Counted from the stretch's first letter, positions 26,805 to 36,639 are shown. The stretch is 64,000 nucleotides of DNA from Thalassospira sp. TSL5-1 (GCF_001907695.1 NZ_KV880639.1:260103-324102); one strand, 5' to 3'. Made by a program: numbers and translations. The notes: a model not told the origin generated them from the sequence alone.

Positions 26805-27694
26805 GCCGCAATGCAAGATCAGCCCTGACCGATATCTGGCTGGCGGGCCCGGCCACCCTGGCAATGATTGTGCTTATCTTTGTGCCTGTCATCATTGTCG
26901 CGCTGATGTCCTTTACCGATTATCAGTTTGGCGCGCGCAGCTTTAACTGGATTGGCGGGCAAAACTACATCGTCATGCTGACCGATCCCACCGCCCGCCG
27001 CGCCGTGACCAACACCCTTGTTTATGCCGCCATCGTTATCCCGGTATCGATCTTTTTGGGGCTGATTGTGGCATTGGGCCTGCATCGCCTGGCACAAAAA
27101 GCACCGCGCTTTGCCAGTGGTTTGCGGGCGGCCTATTTCCTGCCCGTTGCCGCCACACTGGTGGCAATGGCCGTGGTGTGGCAAATGCTGCTGCATCCCA
27201 GCCTGGGGCTGGTTAATCAGTTGCTGGCTGCAATGGGCCAGCAGGGACCGGCGTGGCTGTCTGACCGGGGGCTGGTACTTTATACCCTTGCCGTCATCGG
27301 GATCTGGCAGTCAGTTGGCTATAATATGGTGCTGTTTTTGGCAGGCCTTGCCGCCATCCCCAAGGACCTTTATGACGCCGCCGAACTTGACGGTGCCACC
27401 AGCGGCTGGAACCGGTTTTGGACCGTAACCTGGCCAATGCTGGGCCCCACCACCCTGTTTGTCACGGTCATTACCGCAACCGGGGCATTTCGGGTGTTTG
27501 AAACCGTTGCAACCCTGACCAAGGGCGGCCCTGCCTTTGCCTCTGACGTGCTGGTTTATGCGATGTACCGCGAAGGATTTGTTTACTTCAAGGCAGGTTA
27601 TTCCAGTGCGCTGACCATCATTTTCTTCCTTCTGGTCCTGCTTGTCACGGCCCTGAAATTTGGCATTCTCGAAAAAAAGGTCCATTACCGATGA
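26795..27694 (+). CDS. ABC transporter permease (UgpA/MalF-type)
   Basis: A 299-residue inner-membrane permease with six predicted segments. It has the conserved EAA-type loop LYDAAELDGATSGWNRFWTVTWPMLGPTTLF, which docks the ATPase. An N-terminal cytoplasmic stretch precedes TM1 (IWLAGPATLAMIVLIFVPVIIV). It begins inside the ATPase gene's last codons and ends in an ATGA overlap with the next permease, so the three genes are coupled. Confidence 0.92.
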   Translation: MRLSRNARSALTDIWLAGPATLAMIVLIFVPVIIVALMSFTDYQFGARSFNWIGGQNYIVMLTDPTARRAVTNTLVYAAIVIPVSIFLGLIVALGLHRLAQKAPRFASGLRAAYFLPVAATLVAMAVVWQMLLHPSLGLVNQLLAAMGQQGPAWLSDRGLVLYTLAVIGIWQSVGYNMVLFLAGLAAIPKDLYDAAELDGATSGWNRFWTVTWPMLGPTTLFVTVITATGAFRVFETVATLTKGGPAFASDVLVYAMYREGFVYFKAGYSSALTIIFFLLVLLVTALKFGILEKKVHYR

Positions 27695-28506
27695 TCGGTC
27701 GCATTTTCCTTGTCACCGCACTGGTGCTGGGCGCGTTTTTAATGCTTGTGCCCTTTTTCTGGATGTTGTCGCTATCCTTTAAGGACAGTGCGGAAATTTT
27801 CAGCCCGGCACTGGATTTTTTCCCTGCCCACCTGTCGCTCGATAACTACATCACCGCGTTTACCAAGGTGGATCTGGGGCGCTTTTTGGTGAACGGCGCC
27901 GTTGTCTGTGCCGGTATTTTAGTATTCCAGTTGCTGTTTTCCGTGCCCTGCGCCTATGCCCTGACCCAGCGCCGGTTTCGCGGACGGCAGGTTATTTTTG
28001 GTCTGGTGCTGGCAGGGCTTTTGGTGCCGTTTCATGTCACCGCCATTCCGCTGTTTCTAGCGCTGGCGAAACTGAACCTGCTCGATACCTACACTGCCCT
28101 GATTGTGCCTTTTGTCACCTCGATGTTTGGTATTTTCCTGTTTCGTCAGGCCTTTGCCGCCCTCTCGCCCGACCTGTTTGATGCCGCCCGGCTTGATGGC
28201 CTGTCGGAAACCGCCATTGTCTGGCGCATTGCTTTGCCGCTTGTTTTGCCTGCGGCAACGGCCTTTGGCATTTTTTCGGTTGTGGCCCACTGGAATGACC
28301 TGTTCTGGAACCTGATTGTCACCTCCGACCCGCATCTTGCCACCCCGCCACGCGGCATTCTGTATTTCCGCGACCGGGAATCAGGCTCCGATATCGGCCC
28401 GCTGATGGCGGCAACCGTAATCGTCATCGCCCCCATGATTGTCGGTTTTTTAATGGCGCAACGCCGCTTCATTCAGGGGCTGGCAACCGGTGGCCTGAAA
28501 GGATAA
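27691..28506 (+). CDS. ABC transporter permease (UgpE/MalG-type)
   Basis: A 271-residue partner permease, six predicted membrane segments. The EAA-type loop is LFDAARLDGLSETAIVWRIALPLVLPA. It ends with AQRRFIQGLATGGLKG, the common C-terminus of UgpE/MalG-like permeases. ATGA overlap (four bases) with the upstream permease gene; 126 bases separate it from the binding-protein gene. Confidence 0.93.
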   Translation: MIGRIFLVTALVLGAFLMLVPFFWMLSLSFKDSAEIFSPALDFFPAHLSLDNYITAFTKVDLGRFLVNGAVVCAGILVFQLLFSVPCAYALTQRRFRGRQVIFGLVLAGLLVPFHVTAIPLFLALAKLNLLDTYTALIVPFVTSMFGIFLFRQAFAALSPDLFDAARLDGLSETAIVWRIALPLVLPAATAFGIFSVVAHWNDLFWNLIVTSDPHLATPPRGILYFRDRESGSDIGPLMAATVIVIAPMIVGFLMAQRRFIQGLATGGLKG

Positions 28507-28632
28507 CGCCGCTACAACCCAACCGCCAAAAGGTCACAAACCCTTGTGGTCAAACGGCCTTTTCAACTTTGTTTTTTCACTTTCACCCGCCTGTTCACTT
28601 CCTTTGCACTTGCTTACTTCAGGAGAAAACCC

Positions 28633-29895
28633 GTGAAGAAAACCCTGTTTGCCGCCGCCCTGGGCCTTGCCGCCCTTGCGCCCGGCTTTGCCTTAGCACA
28701 GGACACCACCACCATTCGCGTGCATTACAGCATCCCCACCATTTGGGCCAATACACAGGAACAATTGGCAAAGGCCTTTATGGCCGCCAATCCTGACGTA
28801 AAAGTCGTTCTGGATGGCCCGGCTGACAGCTATGAAGATGGCACCCAGCGCCTGTTGCGTGAATCGGTCGCAGGTAAACTGCCCGATGTTGCCTATGTTG
28901 GCCTGAACCTGTGGCGCGTTCTGCAGGCACGCGACCTTTCCCAGCCGCTTGATCCCTTTATTGGTGACATGAAAGCGTTTGATGAAAAGGGTTACGGCCC
29001 TGCCGTTCGTTTGGGGCAATACAAAAACAAAACCTGGGCACTGGGCGTATCCGCCTCGACACTGGTAATGTATGTCAACCCGGACCTGGTCAAACAGGCG
29101 GGCGGATCGATGGAAAACTTCCCGACCGATTTTGACGGCATCATCAAACTGGCCGCCAAAATCAACGCCCTGTCCCCCACCACCGACGGCATCTGGATTG
29201 AACCGCATGACTGGCGTTTTCAGTCCCTGTTAGGTGCTTATGGCGGGCGCCCGATGAATACGGATGAAACCGACATTACCTTTGACAGCCCGGCGGGCAT
29301 TGCTGCAGCAACCCTGTATCAGCGTTTCGCCAAAGAAGGCGGCATGAAAACCTATGGCAGCAGCGAAGCCCGCCAGGCTTTCCCGGCAGGCAAGCTGGGC
29401 ATCATGCTCGAAAGCTCGTCGCTGCTGAACCGGTTTGTACAAGGTGCAGGCGACAAGTTTAATGTCACCGTCCGTCCGCTGCCGGTTATGGCCCCGGCCG
29501 ACAAGGTTTATTTCCCCACCGGTGGTTCCGGCATGGTGATGCTGGCAACCGACCCCGCGCAGCAAAAAGCTGTGTGGCGTTATATGAAGTTTGTCACCAG
29601 CCCGGCAGGCGAAAAAATCATCGTTGAAAATACCGGCTACGCCCCGACCAATTCGATTTTGGTCAAGGACGACAGCTATCTTGCCAGCTATTACGCCGCC
29701 AACCCGCAGGCCCGTGCCGCCCACCAGCAAATCGCCAACTTTGCCGGTCCGTGGTATGCCTATCCGGGTGACGAAGGCGTTGCGGTAAACGACCTGATCG
29801 CGGCTGCCCTGGTTAATGTGACCGAAGGAGCCAATCCGGCCGAAACGGTTAAATCCCTGGCCGAAACAGTCCGTACCCGCCTTGGCATGAAATAA
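28633..29895 (+). CDS. ABC transporter extracellular solute-binding protein (UgpB-like)
   Basis: A 420-residue periplasmic binding protein. The GTG at 28633 is seven bases after AGGAG and gives a good signal peptide (VKKTLFAAALGLAALAPGFALAQ); an ATG at 28546 would put 29 odd residues in front. Mature sequence begins DTTTIRVHYSIPTIWANTQEQLAKAF. GGRPMNTDETDITFDSPAGIAAATLYQ and VYFPTGGSGMVML fit cluster-D binding proteins for sugars or glycerol-phosphate compounds. Ligand not provable; nearby glpD and NptA-like genes make a glycerol-3-phosphate-type ligand attractive. A terminator follows. Confidence 0.88.
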   Translation: MKKTLFAAALGLAALAPGFALAQDTTTIRVHYSIPTIWANTQEQLAKAFMAANPDVKVVLDGPADSYEDGTQRLLRESVAGKLPDVAYVGLNLWRVLQARDLSQPLDPFIGDMKAFDEKGYGPAVRLGQYKNKTWALGVSASTLVMYVNPDLVKQAGGSMENFPTDFDGIIKLAAKINALSPTTDGIWIEPHDWRFQSLLGAYGGRPMNTDETDITFDSPAGIAAATLYQRFAKEGGMKTYGSSEARQAFPAGKLGIMLESSSLLNRFVQGAGDKFNVTVRPLPVMAPADKVYFPTGGSGMVMLATDPAQQKAVWRYMKFVTSPAGEKIIVENTGYAPTNSILVKDDSYLASYYAANPQARAAHQQIANFAGPWYAYPGDEGVAVNDLIAAALVNVTEGANPAETVKSLAETVRTRLGMK

Positions 29896-29919
29896 TTAGT
29901 CTTAAAAAATCACCCGAAA

Positions 29920-29957
29920 ACAAAAACCCCGGCGCACAAAACAGCGCCGGGATTTTT
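29920..29957 (+). terminator. Terminator after the UgpB-like gene
   Basis: CCCGGCGC (29928-29935) pairs with GCGCCGGG (29944-29951), preceded by A-rich and followed by T-rich sequence. It can serve both this operon and the convergent activator gene. Confidence 0.85.
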
Positions 29958-30012
29958 GCACATCTTATGTCGCACACAAGGGCCGCCTAAAGCGATGCCA
30001 ACCGAAACGTTA

Positions 30013-31932
30013 TTAACCGGTACGCTCAATGCCGTATTTTTCCATTTTACGATACAGGGTGTTGCGACTGATCCCGAGCATTTTTGCGGTTTTACTGACA
30101 TGCCAATGCTGCCGAAGCAGCGCCTGTTCCAGGGCATCCTTTTCGGCCTGCCATAACGGGTTTTGCGACGGGCCCGACGCGGGCTTGTCACGCATTGTAA
30201 CACCGGGCTGCATCTCGTCGGGCAAATCGGCTGCACGAATAATGCCATCCTCGGCAAAGACACAGGCATATTGTAACACATTGACCAGTTCACGCACATT
30301 GCCCGGCCAATGATGCTGGCGCAAAATTTCCATTGTTGCGTCATCACATTGCACAGGTTGCCCCTTGGCAAAATCCGCCAACAGCCGGGCAACAAGATCC
30401 TCCAGATCCGCCCGGTCACGCAAGGCGGGCAAGGCCAAACGTGCGCCTTTGATCCGATACAGCAAATCTTCGCGAAAATTGCCCTTGGCAACGGCGGCAG
30501 TCAAATCCACGTTCGAGGCACAAATCAGGCGAAAATCCACTGGTACCGATTTGGTACTGCCAAGCGGCTCAACACGCCGTTGCTCCAGAACCCGCAACAA
30601 CCGGCCCTGAATGCCAATCGGCATATCGCCGATTTCATCCAAAAACAGCGTCCCGCCATCGGCCTGTTTGATACGCCCGCCAAAACCGTCGCGCGCCGCC
30701 CCGGTAAAGGCCCCGCTAGCATGACCAAACAATTCACTTTCAATCAGGCTTTCGGGCAAGGCCGCACAGTTAATGGCGACAAACGGTTTTTGCGCCCCAA
30801 CCGCCTGATCATGAATGGCCCGCGCCATATGTTCCTTGCCGCTGCCCGTTTCGCCCGACATCAGCAAATTGATCTCGCCTGCCAGCAATTTACAACCCAT
30901 CTGGAACAACCGCCGCAGGGCCGGGTCCTGGTCTGGAATATCGATATTTTGAGTGCGTGGCTTTGCCACGGCAGAGGCAATACCGGGAGTATAAAACCGG
31001 CGGCGCTGCTTTTCGGGCAGGGTCAATTGCCCAAACATCACGCCACCACCACCCAGCGGAACGGCTTGTGTTGCGCTGTTTTTATTGTCACTTGAGCCTG
31101 TTGCCAGCATTCGCGACATCAAACTGTCAAGGTCGGTCCCCAGTAACGATTTGACATGATTAATGCCCCCCTGGGCCGATAACAAACGCCGTGCCAGCGC
31201 CGTACTACCGGCAACACTGCCATCCGGGCGAATGGCAAGCAGCGCATCGCGCGCACTGCCGACATGGCTGGCATCGGGATGCAAATGCAAAATGATTTCG
31301 CCTGCACATTCCTCGAAAAACAAAATACGTTCGAGGGCATCGGCATAATCGGCAACAAGGCTGCGCACGCGCAAACAATCCTCGCGGCGGATGTCATTGC
31401 GCACCGCAGATACATCCAGTACCGAACACACCCGGCCTTCCGGGTCAAAAACCGGGGCGGCGGTGCAGGTTAATCCGGCATGCTGGGTTAAAAAATGTTC
31501 GTCTTTATGAATGGTAATCGCCCGCCCCTCGACCAGGCAGGTACCAATTCCGTTCGTACCCTCGCGTTCCTCGCTCCAGATCGCGCCGGGCAGAAGCCCA
31601 TTTGAGCGAAAAGACGGCAACATGGAATGTGCGGCCACACTATCCAGGATCACGCCATCATGGTCGGTTAGAAAAACCGCATAACCTGCCGTATCGATCT
31701 GGCGATAGAGGGTGCGCACCGTATCATGCGCATGGTGAAACAACCGGCCACTGCGATCCCGGCGCTGGCGGGTCTGGCTTTCGGAAATGATTTCGGGGCG
31801 TCGGGCTGTTTCATGAACAAGACCAAACTGATCATGACACCGCTGCCACGATTCAAGGACGGCGCGGTTCTGGGCAACACCACTCAGTTGCAAGGCAGCC
31901 TCGATCCGTCCACCGGCATGGCTTCCAGACAT
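30013..31932 (-). CDS. acoR: Sigma-54-dependent activator, AcoR-like
   Basis: A 639-residue enhancer-binding protein. A GAF-like sensor spans about 60-205 and a PAS-like segment about 225-300. The AAA+ domain covers about 335-565, with Walker A GETGSGKE at 360-367 and the sigma-54 contact loop GAFTGA at 407-412. A Fis-type helix-turn-helix closes the protein (LLRQHWHVSKTAKMLGISRNTLYRKM). The ATG at 31932 (MSGSHAGG) has AAGGA upstream. It faces an aldehyde dehydrogenase gene with a textbook sigma-54 promoter, the arrangement of acetoin/alcohol-responsive AcoR systems. The symbol follows that architecture; the inducer is not proven. Confidence 0.88.
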   Translation of the reverse strand: MSGSHAGGRIEAALQLSGVAQNRAVLESWQRCHDQFGLVHETARRPEIISESQTRQRRDRSGRLFHHAHDTVRTLYRQIDTAGYAVFLTDHDGVILDSVAAHSMLPSFRSNGLLPGAIWSEEREGTNGIGTCLVEGRAITIHKDEHFLTQHAGLTCTAAPVFDPEGRVCSVLDVSAVRNDIRREDCLRVRSLVADYADALERILFFEECAGEIILHLHPDASHVGSARDALLAIRPDGSVAGSTALARRLLSAQGGINHVKSLLGTDLDSLMSRMLATGSSDNKNSATQAVPLGGGGVMFGQLTLPEKQRRRFYTPGIASAVAKPRTQNIDIPDQDPALRRLFQMGCKLLAGEINLLMSGETGSGKEHMARAIHDQAVGAQKPFVAINCAALPESLIESELFGHASGAFTGAARDGFGGRIKQADGGTLFLDEIGDMPIGIQGRLLRVLEQRRVEPLGSTKSVPVDFRLICASNVDLTAAVAKGNFREDLLYRIKGARLALPALRDRADLEDLVARLLADFAKGQPVQCDDATMEILRQHHWPGNVRELVNVLQYACVFAEDGIIRAADLPDEMQPGVTMRDKPASGPSQNPLWQAEKDALEQALLRQHWHVSKTAKMLGISRNTLYRKMEKYGIERTG

Positions 31933-32303
31933 CAGACGTTCCTTTTTCCTGTGCCGGCTGTTTTGGGGGCCTTGTTGTTTTCTGGCCTGCACTGCGTAGG
32001 AACAGCACACCGGTCACATTGAAATCCTAACAAAGCACAGGCCGGACACCAACCAGTTTCGACCACCTTCCACCAAGGTCGCATATATGCGCCAAAAACG
32101 GGACATTTTGTCTCATATGCTCCAAACACAGAACAGCAAAACAAAGCGGAACTCCCATCGGCTCCAACGGCCAAATAATTGATAATTATCATATTTTCTG
32201 CATCACACCTGCCTTTCCCCAATCTGGCACAGCCTTTGCCAGTGTAGAGATGGATAAATTCAAAAAAGTGGCAAATGCCATACATCACGGAGGATAAGTT
32301 CAG
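31933..32303. other. Divergent control region between activator and aldehyde dehydrogenase
   Basis: 371 bp holding the sigma-54 promoter at 32225 and a perfect 12-bp palindrome CGCATATATGCG (32080-32091), about 134 bases upstream of that promoter. This is a plausible position for an activator site. TTTTGTCTCATAT nearby (about 32107) is another possible half-site. Confidence 0.5.
32225..32240 (+). promoter_or_regulatory. Sigma-54 (-24/-12) promoter of the aldehyde dehydrogenase gene
   Basis: TGGCAC, five bases, TTGCC: an exact match to the sigma-54 consensus with the GG and GC elements ten bases apart. It lies 64 bases before the start codon and opposite a gene for a sigma-54 activator. Confidence 0.9.
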
Positions 32304-33824
32304 ATGATCTACAAAAATCCCGGCGATTCCGGCAGCGTTGTCTCGTTCAAGTCACGTTATGAAAACTTCATCGGTGGTGAATGGGTTGCGCCGGCCAAGG
32401 GCCGCTATTTCGAGAATGTCTCGCCGGTAAATGGCAAAGTGTTTTGTGAAGTCGCCCGCTCCAGCGAGGAAGACATCAACAAGGCCATTGATGCCGCCGA
32501 AGCCGTTGCGAACAAATGGGGTAAAACCTCGGTCACGGACCGCGCCAATATCCTGAACAAAATTGCCGACCGCATGGAACAGAACCTGGAAATGCTGGCG
32601 GTTGCCGAAACCTGGGACAATGGCAAAGCCGTGCGTGAAACGCTGGCTGCCGACATTCCGCTCGCGATTGACCATTTCCGTTATTTTGCCGGTGCCATCC
32701 GCGCGCAGGAAGGCTCGCTGGGCGAAATTGATGACGATACCGTTGCCTATCATTTCCATGAGCCGCTGGGTGTTGTCGGCCAGATCATTCCCTGGAACTT
32801 CCCGATCCTGATGGCCGTCTGGAAGCTGGCCCCGGCCCTTGCTGCGGGTAACTGCGTGGTTCTGAAACCAGCCGAACAGACCCCGGCCTCGATTTGCGTG
32901 CTGATGGACCTGATCGGCGATCTTTTGCCTGCCGGTGTGATTAACGTGGTGCAGGGCTTTGGTGTCGAAGCGGGCAAACCGCTGGCACAAAGCAACCGCA
33001 TTGCCAAAATTGCCTTTACCGGCGAAACCACCACTGGCCGCCTGATCATGCAGTATGCCAGCGAAAACATCATTCCGGTTACGCTGGAACTGGGCGGCAA
33101 ATCGCCCAACATTTTCTTTGCCGACGTGATGGCACAGGATGATGATTTCCGCCAGAAAGCCGCCGAAGGCCTGACCATGTTTGCCCTTAACCAGGGCGAA
33201 GTCTGCACCTGCCCGTCGCGTGCCCTGGTCGAAGAAAGCATCTATGACAAATTCATGGATAACGTTCTTTCGCGTGTTGCCAAAATCAAACAGGGCAACC
33301 CGCTTGATACCGACACCATGATCGGCGCACAGGCCTCGACCGAGCAAATGGAAAAGATCCTGTCCTATCTTGATATTGGCAAACAGGAAAAAGCCGAAGT
33401 TCTGTGCGGCGGCAACAAGGCCGAACTTGAAGGCGATCTGGCGGGTGGGTTTTACATCCAGCCGACCATCTTTAAAGGCCACAACAAGATGCGCATCTTC
33501 CAGGAAGAAATCTTTGGCCCGGTGGTTTCTGTTACCACCTTTAAAGACGAAGCCGAAGCCATGCACATCGCCAACGATACCCTTTATGGCCTGGGGGCCG
33601 GTGTCTGGACCCGCGATGCCAACCGCGCCTACCGCTTTGGCCGCGCCATTAAGGCCGGTCGCGTCTGGACCAACTGCTATCACCTCTATCCGGCCCATGC
33701 GGCCTTTGGCGGTTACAAGCAGTCGGGTATCGGGCGTGAAAACCACAAGATGATGCTCAACCACTATCAGCAGACCAAAAACCTTCTGGTCAGCTACAAT
33801 CCCAAACCGATGGGCTTCTTCTGA
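32304..33824 (+). CDS. NAD-dependent aldehyde dehydrogenase (AcoD/ExaC-type)
   Basis: A 506-residue enzyme oxidising an aldehyde, most likely acetaldehyde, to the acid. NAD-binding: [23 protein letters not shown] and [12 protein letters not shown]. The catalytic Glu sits in [10 protein letters not shown] and the nucleophile Cys in [14 protein letters not shown]. The N-terminus ([28 protein letters not shown]) and the C-terminal [26 protein letters not shown] fit the acetaldehyde branch. Strong GGAGGA site before the ATG. Transcribed from a sigma-54 promoter, followed by a DUF779 gene, a pairing common for this branch. Confidence 0.95.
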   Translation: MIYKNPGDSGSVVSFKSRYENFIGGEWVAPAKGRYFENVSPVNGKVFCEVARSSEEDINKAIDAAEAVANKWGKTSVTDRANILNKIADRMEQNLEMLAVAETWDNGKAVRETLAADIPLAIDHFRYFAGAIRAQEGSLGEIDDDTVAYHFHEPLGVVGQIIPWNFPILMAVWKLAPALAAGNCVVLKPAEQTPASICVLMDLIGDLLPAGVINVVQGFGVEAGKPLAQSNRIAKIAFTGETTTGRLIMQYASENIIPVTLELGGKSPNIFFADVMAQDDDFRQKAAEGLTMFALNQGEVCTCPSRALVEESIYDKFMDNVLSRVAKIKQGNPLDTDTMIGAQASTEQMEKILSYLDIGKQEKAEVLCGGNKAELEGDLAGGFYIQPTIFKGHNKMRIFQEEIFGPVVSVTTFKDEAEAMHIANDTLYGLGAGVWTRDANRAYRFGRAIKAGRVWTNCYHLYPAHAAFGGYKQSGIGRENHKMMLNHYQQTKNLLVSYNPKPMGFF

Positions 33825-33894
33825 TTTCTCCCCGGATGGTGGCCGGGTTCCTGTTTTCAGGGGCCTGGCAACCTTCTTATCGCAGGAGCAGAAA

Positions 33895-34308
33895 ATGACC
33901 ACGAACCCCGCGGCCGATGGCGGCAGCGACGGGAAAATACCCGACCGCGTGACCGCAACCGACGCCGCCCTTGAACTGATCCGTACCTTAAAGGACATCC
34001 ACGGCCCGGTGATGTTTCACCAGTCTGGCGGGTGTTGCGATGGCAGTGCGCCCATGTGCTTTGCCCAGGGCGATTTCAAAACCGGAGCACAGGATGTGCT
34101 GCTGGGCGAAATTGAAGGCAGCCCGTTTTACATCGGCAAGGCGCAATATGAATATTGGCGTCACACCCAACTGATTATTGATGTTGTCGATGGGCGTGGC
34201 GGGATGTTTTCGCTTGAAGGGCCGGAAGGCAAAAGATTTCTCACCCGTTCACGCGTTTTCAGCGACGCGGAATGGGCCGCATTAAAGGATGCAGAACACG
34301 CAGAATAA
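33895..34308 (+). CDS. DUF779 protein, companion of aldehyde dehydrogenase
   Basis: A 137-residue protein of the DUF779 family, which commonly follows AcoD/ExaC-type aldehyde dehydrogenases. Conserved: VMFHQSGGCCDGSAPMCF, with three cysteines in a short span that could bind a metal, then GDFKTGAQDVLLGEIEGSPFYIGKAQYEYWRHTQLIIDVV and GMFSLEGPEGKRFLTRSRVF. GGAG lies seven bases before the ATG. Molecular function unknown; probably in the same sigma-54-driven transcript, 70 bases downstream. Confidence 0.93.
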   Translation: MTTNPAADGGSDGKIPDRVTATDAALELIRTLKDIHGPVMFHQSGGCCDGSAPMCFAQGDFKTGAQDVLLGEIEGSPFYIGKAQYEYWRHTQLIIDVVDGRGGMFSLEGPEGKRFLTRSRVFSDAEWAALKDAEHAE

Positions 34309-34482
34309 CCTCTATGCCTCCCGTTTTCCGTTCTGCCGAACTGGAAAACCGCAAGGCAGAACGTAACCGGTCTTTACCCCGATCCGGTTTTGTGTAGCGC
34401 GCTTTCTTGCCTCCTGCCTGTGACGGGATGTTCTCTCCGTCCCGGTGGAAATGCCAGCGCCGACGTTCTGTTTTGCAAACTT

Positions 34483-34520
34483 GTCCGCCGACCTCTCAGG
34501 AGCCGGCGGACTTTTTTTTT
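34483..34520 (+). terminator. Terminator of the aldehyde dehydrogenase operon
   Basis: GTCCGCCG (34483-34490) and CGGCGGAC (34504-34511) followed by nine T residues; strong intrinsic terminator 175 bases after the DUF779 gene. Confidence 0.9.
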
Positions 34521-34542
34521 GCCGACAGCCTTTCGCCCGTCA

Positions 34543-35616
34543 TTACGCAATCTGCAAAATGGCCAGCAAACCAAAGGCCGCCATCGACAGGCACACCAGC
34601 GACAGCTTTGCCGCAAAAATTACCTTTCCCCCAGCATTCATCACATTGCGCACATCCACACTTAACCCAAGGGCGGCCATCGCCATAATGGTCAGGATCG
34701 AGGACACATGCTGCATCGGGATCACGGCCGCGTCGGGCAGCAAATTCATCGACCGCAACGCCATCATGGCCAGAAAACCGATAATGAACCACGGCAGCAA
34801 CTTGCCAATTGGCAGGCCCGCCCCAAGGCCGGTCTTGACGGCCTGTTCGCCCGCAACCATGCCATTTGCATCCGGGTTATTTTTACGCGCGATGCGCCGT
34901 GCGCCCAAACCCAGCGTGCAAATCACCGGCCCCAGCATCAAAACCCGCACCAGTTTCACCAATGTGCCAATCTGGGTGGCAACCAACCCGGCAGGGGCCG
35001 TTGCCGCCAAAACCTGCGGTACGGCATACACCGTTAACCCGGCAAAAATGCCATATTGCGTAGACGACATCCCCAGGGCCGCCTGCAGGAACGGCAAAAG
35101 CAGCACAAAAACCACCCCCAGCACAGCCGTAAAGGCTATCGAGGCGGCAACATCTTCGGCATCCGCGTCAATGACCGGGGCAGTGGCGGCAATGGCCGAA
35201 TTTCCGCAAATCGAATTGCCACAGGCCACCAAAATCGCCAGCCGATTGGGCAGGCCCAGCAAACGGCCAATCATGTAACTGACAGCCAAACTCAGGCACA
35301 CCACCAATACAATCCCGCCAACCAGATAAAACCCGGCCCCGGCCAGCGCGTTGATGCTAATGGAGGCGCCAAGCAGGACAATCGCCACTTCCAGAATGGT
35401 TTTGGCGCTAAAATTCACCCCGGCATCAAATTTATCAGGCAGGCCAAAAATGCTGCGATAGGCCGTGCCCAGCACAATCGCCAGCACCAGCCCCTCGATC
35501 CAGGGATGGCCAAACAGGTGCAATTCTGCCTTTTCGCCCATCTGTGCCACCAGGGATATGACAGTTGTTAAGGCCAAACCGGGCAACAGACGTTTGATAT
35601 GATCGAAAATTAACAT
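34543..35616 (-). CDS. YeiH-family putative sulfate exporter
   Basis: A 357-residue membrane protein of the YeiH/UPF0324 (PF03601-type) family, about ten membrane segments. Conserved segments: GVNFSAKTILEVAIVLLGASIS, ILVACGNSICGNSAIAATAPVI and GLAVYAVPQVLAA-like (GLTVYAVPQVLAATAP). Family members have been proposed to export sulfate or related anions produced in taurine or sulfite metabolism, but evidence is limited. ATG follows AGGTGC. Divergent from a LysR regulator, the usual YeiE/YeiH arrangement. Confidence 0.92.
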   Translation of the reverse strand: MLIFDHIKRLLPGLALTTVISLVAQMGEKAELHLFGHPWIEGLVLAIVLGTAYRSIFGLPDKFDAGVNFSAKTILEVAIVLLGASISINALAGAGFYLVGGIVLVVCLSLAVSYMIGRLLGLPNRLAILVACGNSICGNSAIAATAPVIDADAEDVAASIAFTAVLGVVFVLLLPFLQAALGMSSTQYGIFAGLTVYAVPQVLAATAPAGLVATQIGTLVKLVRVLMLGPVICTLGLGARRIARKNNPDANGMVAGEQAVKTGLGAGLPIGKLLPWFIIGFLAMMALRSMNLLPDAAVIPMQHVSSILTIMAMAALGLSVDVRNVMNAGGKVIFAAKLSLVCLSMAAFGLLAILQIA

Positions 35617-35727
35617 GGCAGCACCTGTAGAATTATGACAGGCGGAATTTCACATTTTACACAGTTCGCTTCCATCGAATAATATAAGATAAATCATTCG
35701 TTATTATTTGATGATTGGAACGCCGTT

Positions 35728-36615
35728 ATGACATTTGAGCAATTGCGGATTTTTGTCGCCGTCGCCCAGCGCGAACATCTGACCCGTGCGGCCGAAATCA
35801 TCAACCTTACGCCGTCTGCCGTGAGTGCCGCGATCAAAAACCTTGAAACCTATTATGGGGTAGAGCTGTTTCACCGCGTGGGACGACGGATCGAACTGAC
35901 CGCAACGGGGCGGATTTTTCTGGATGAAGCCAGGGCCACCCTTGCCCGCGCCCGGGCCGCCGAACTGACCCTGGCCGAACTGGGCGGCCTTCAGCGCGGC
36001 ACGCTCAATGTTGCGGCCAGCCAAACCATCGCCAGCTATTGGCTGCCACCGGTTCTCATGCGCTTCCACGACCAGTATCCGCGCATTGAAATCAACCTTG
36101 CCATCGGCAACACCCGCAATGTCAGCGATGCCATCCTTAATGGGTCATCCGATCTTGGCTTTATCGAAGGCGAGATTGATGAACCGGCTCTTTTGATGCG
36201 CGAAATTGCCAAGGATGCCCTGATGGTCATCGTTGCGCCAAACCATGACTGGGCCAAGGGCCAACCGCTGACATTTGCCGATCTTGTCACCCAAACAAGC
36301 TGGGTTCTGCGCGAAACCGGCTCTGGTACCCGGTCGGAATTTGAAAGTGCGTTGCGCCGCGCGGGTGTATCCCCAGCGGACCTTAATATCGTCATGACCT
36401 TCCCCTCCAATGAGTCGGTCATATCGGCCGCAGCTGCGGGCAATGCGGCAGCTGTTGTATCAAGCAGCGTCGCACTGCCCTTCATCGAACAGGGCCGTTT
36501 ATGTGCCGCCAACATCACCCTGCCCGAACGTTCCTTTATGATGCTGCATCACAAGGAACGCCATCACAGCCGGGCGGCCAGTGTGCTGGGCGACATTGCC
36601 CTGTCCAAAAACTGA
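35728..36615 (+). CDS. LysR-family regulator (YeiE-like)
   Basis: A 295-residue regulator. The winged helix-turn-helix is MTFEQLRIFVAVAQREHLTRAAEIINLTPSAVSAAIKNLETYYGVELFHRVGRRIELT, followed by a type 2 periplasmic-fold effector domain (GTLNVAASQTIASYWLPPVLMRFHDQYPRIEINLAIGNT). Very close in layout to YeiE and other CysB-like regulators of YeiH exporters. It is divergent from yeiH across 111 bases, and probably activates it. Confidence 0.93.
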   Translation: MTFEQLRIFVAVAQREHLTRAAEIINLTPSAVSAAIKNLETYYGVELFHRVGRRIELTATGRIFLDEARATLARARAAELTLAELGGLQRGTLNVAASQTIASYWLPPVLMRFHDQYPRIEINLAIGNTRNVSDAILNGSSDLGFIEGEIDEPALLMREIAKDALMVIVAPNHDWAKGQPLTFADLVTQTSWVLRETGSGTRSEFESALRRAGVSPADLNIVMTFPSNESVISAAAAGNAAAVVSSSVALPFIEQGRLCAANITLPERSFMMLHHKERHHSRAASVLGDIALSKN

Positions 36616-36639
36616 ATGTCTGCCAGCCCCAGACCTTGC

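Noticed and set aside
32352-33998. 548-codon open frame on the minus strand
   Set aside because: It is antisense to the aldehyde dehydrogenase and DUF779 genes, both clear family members. The long frame follows from their GC-biased third codon positions.
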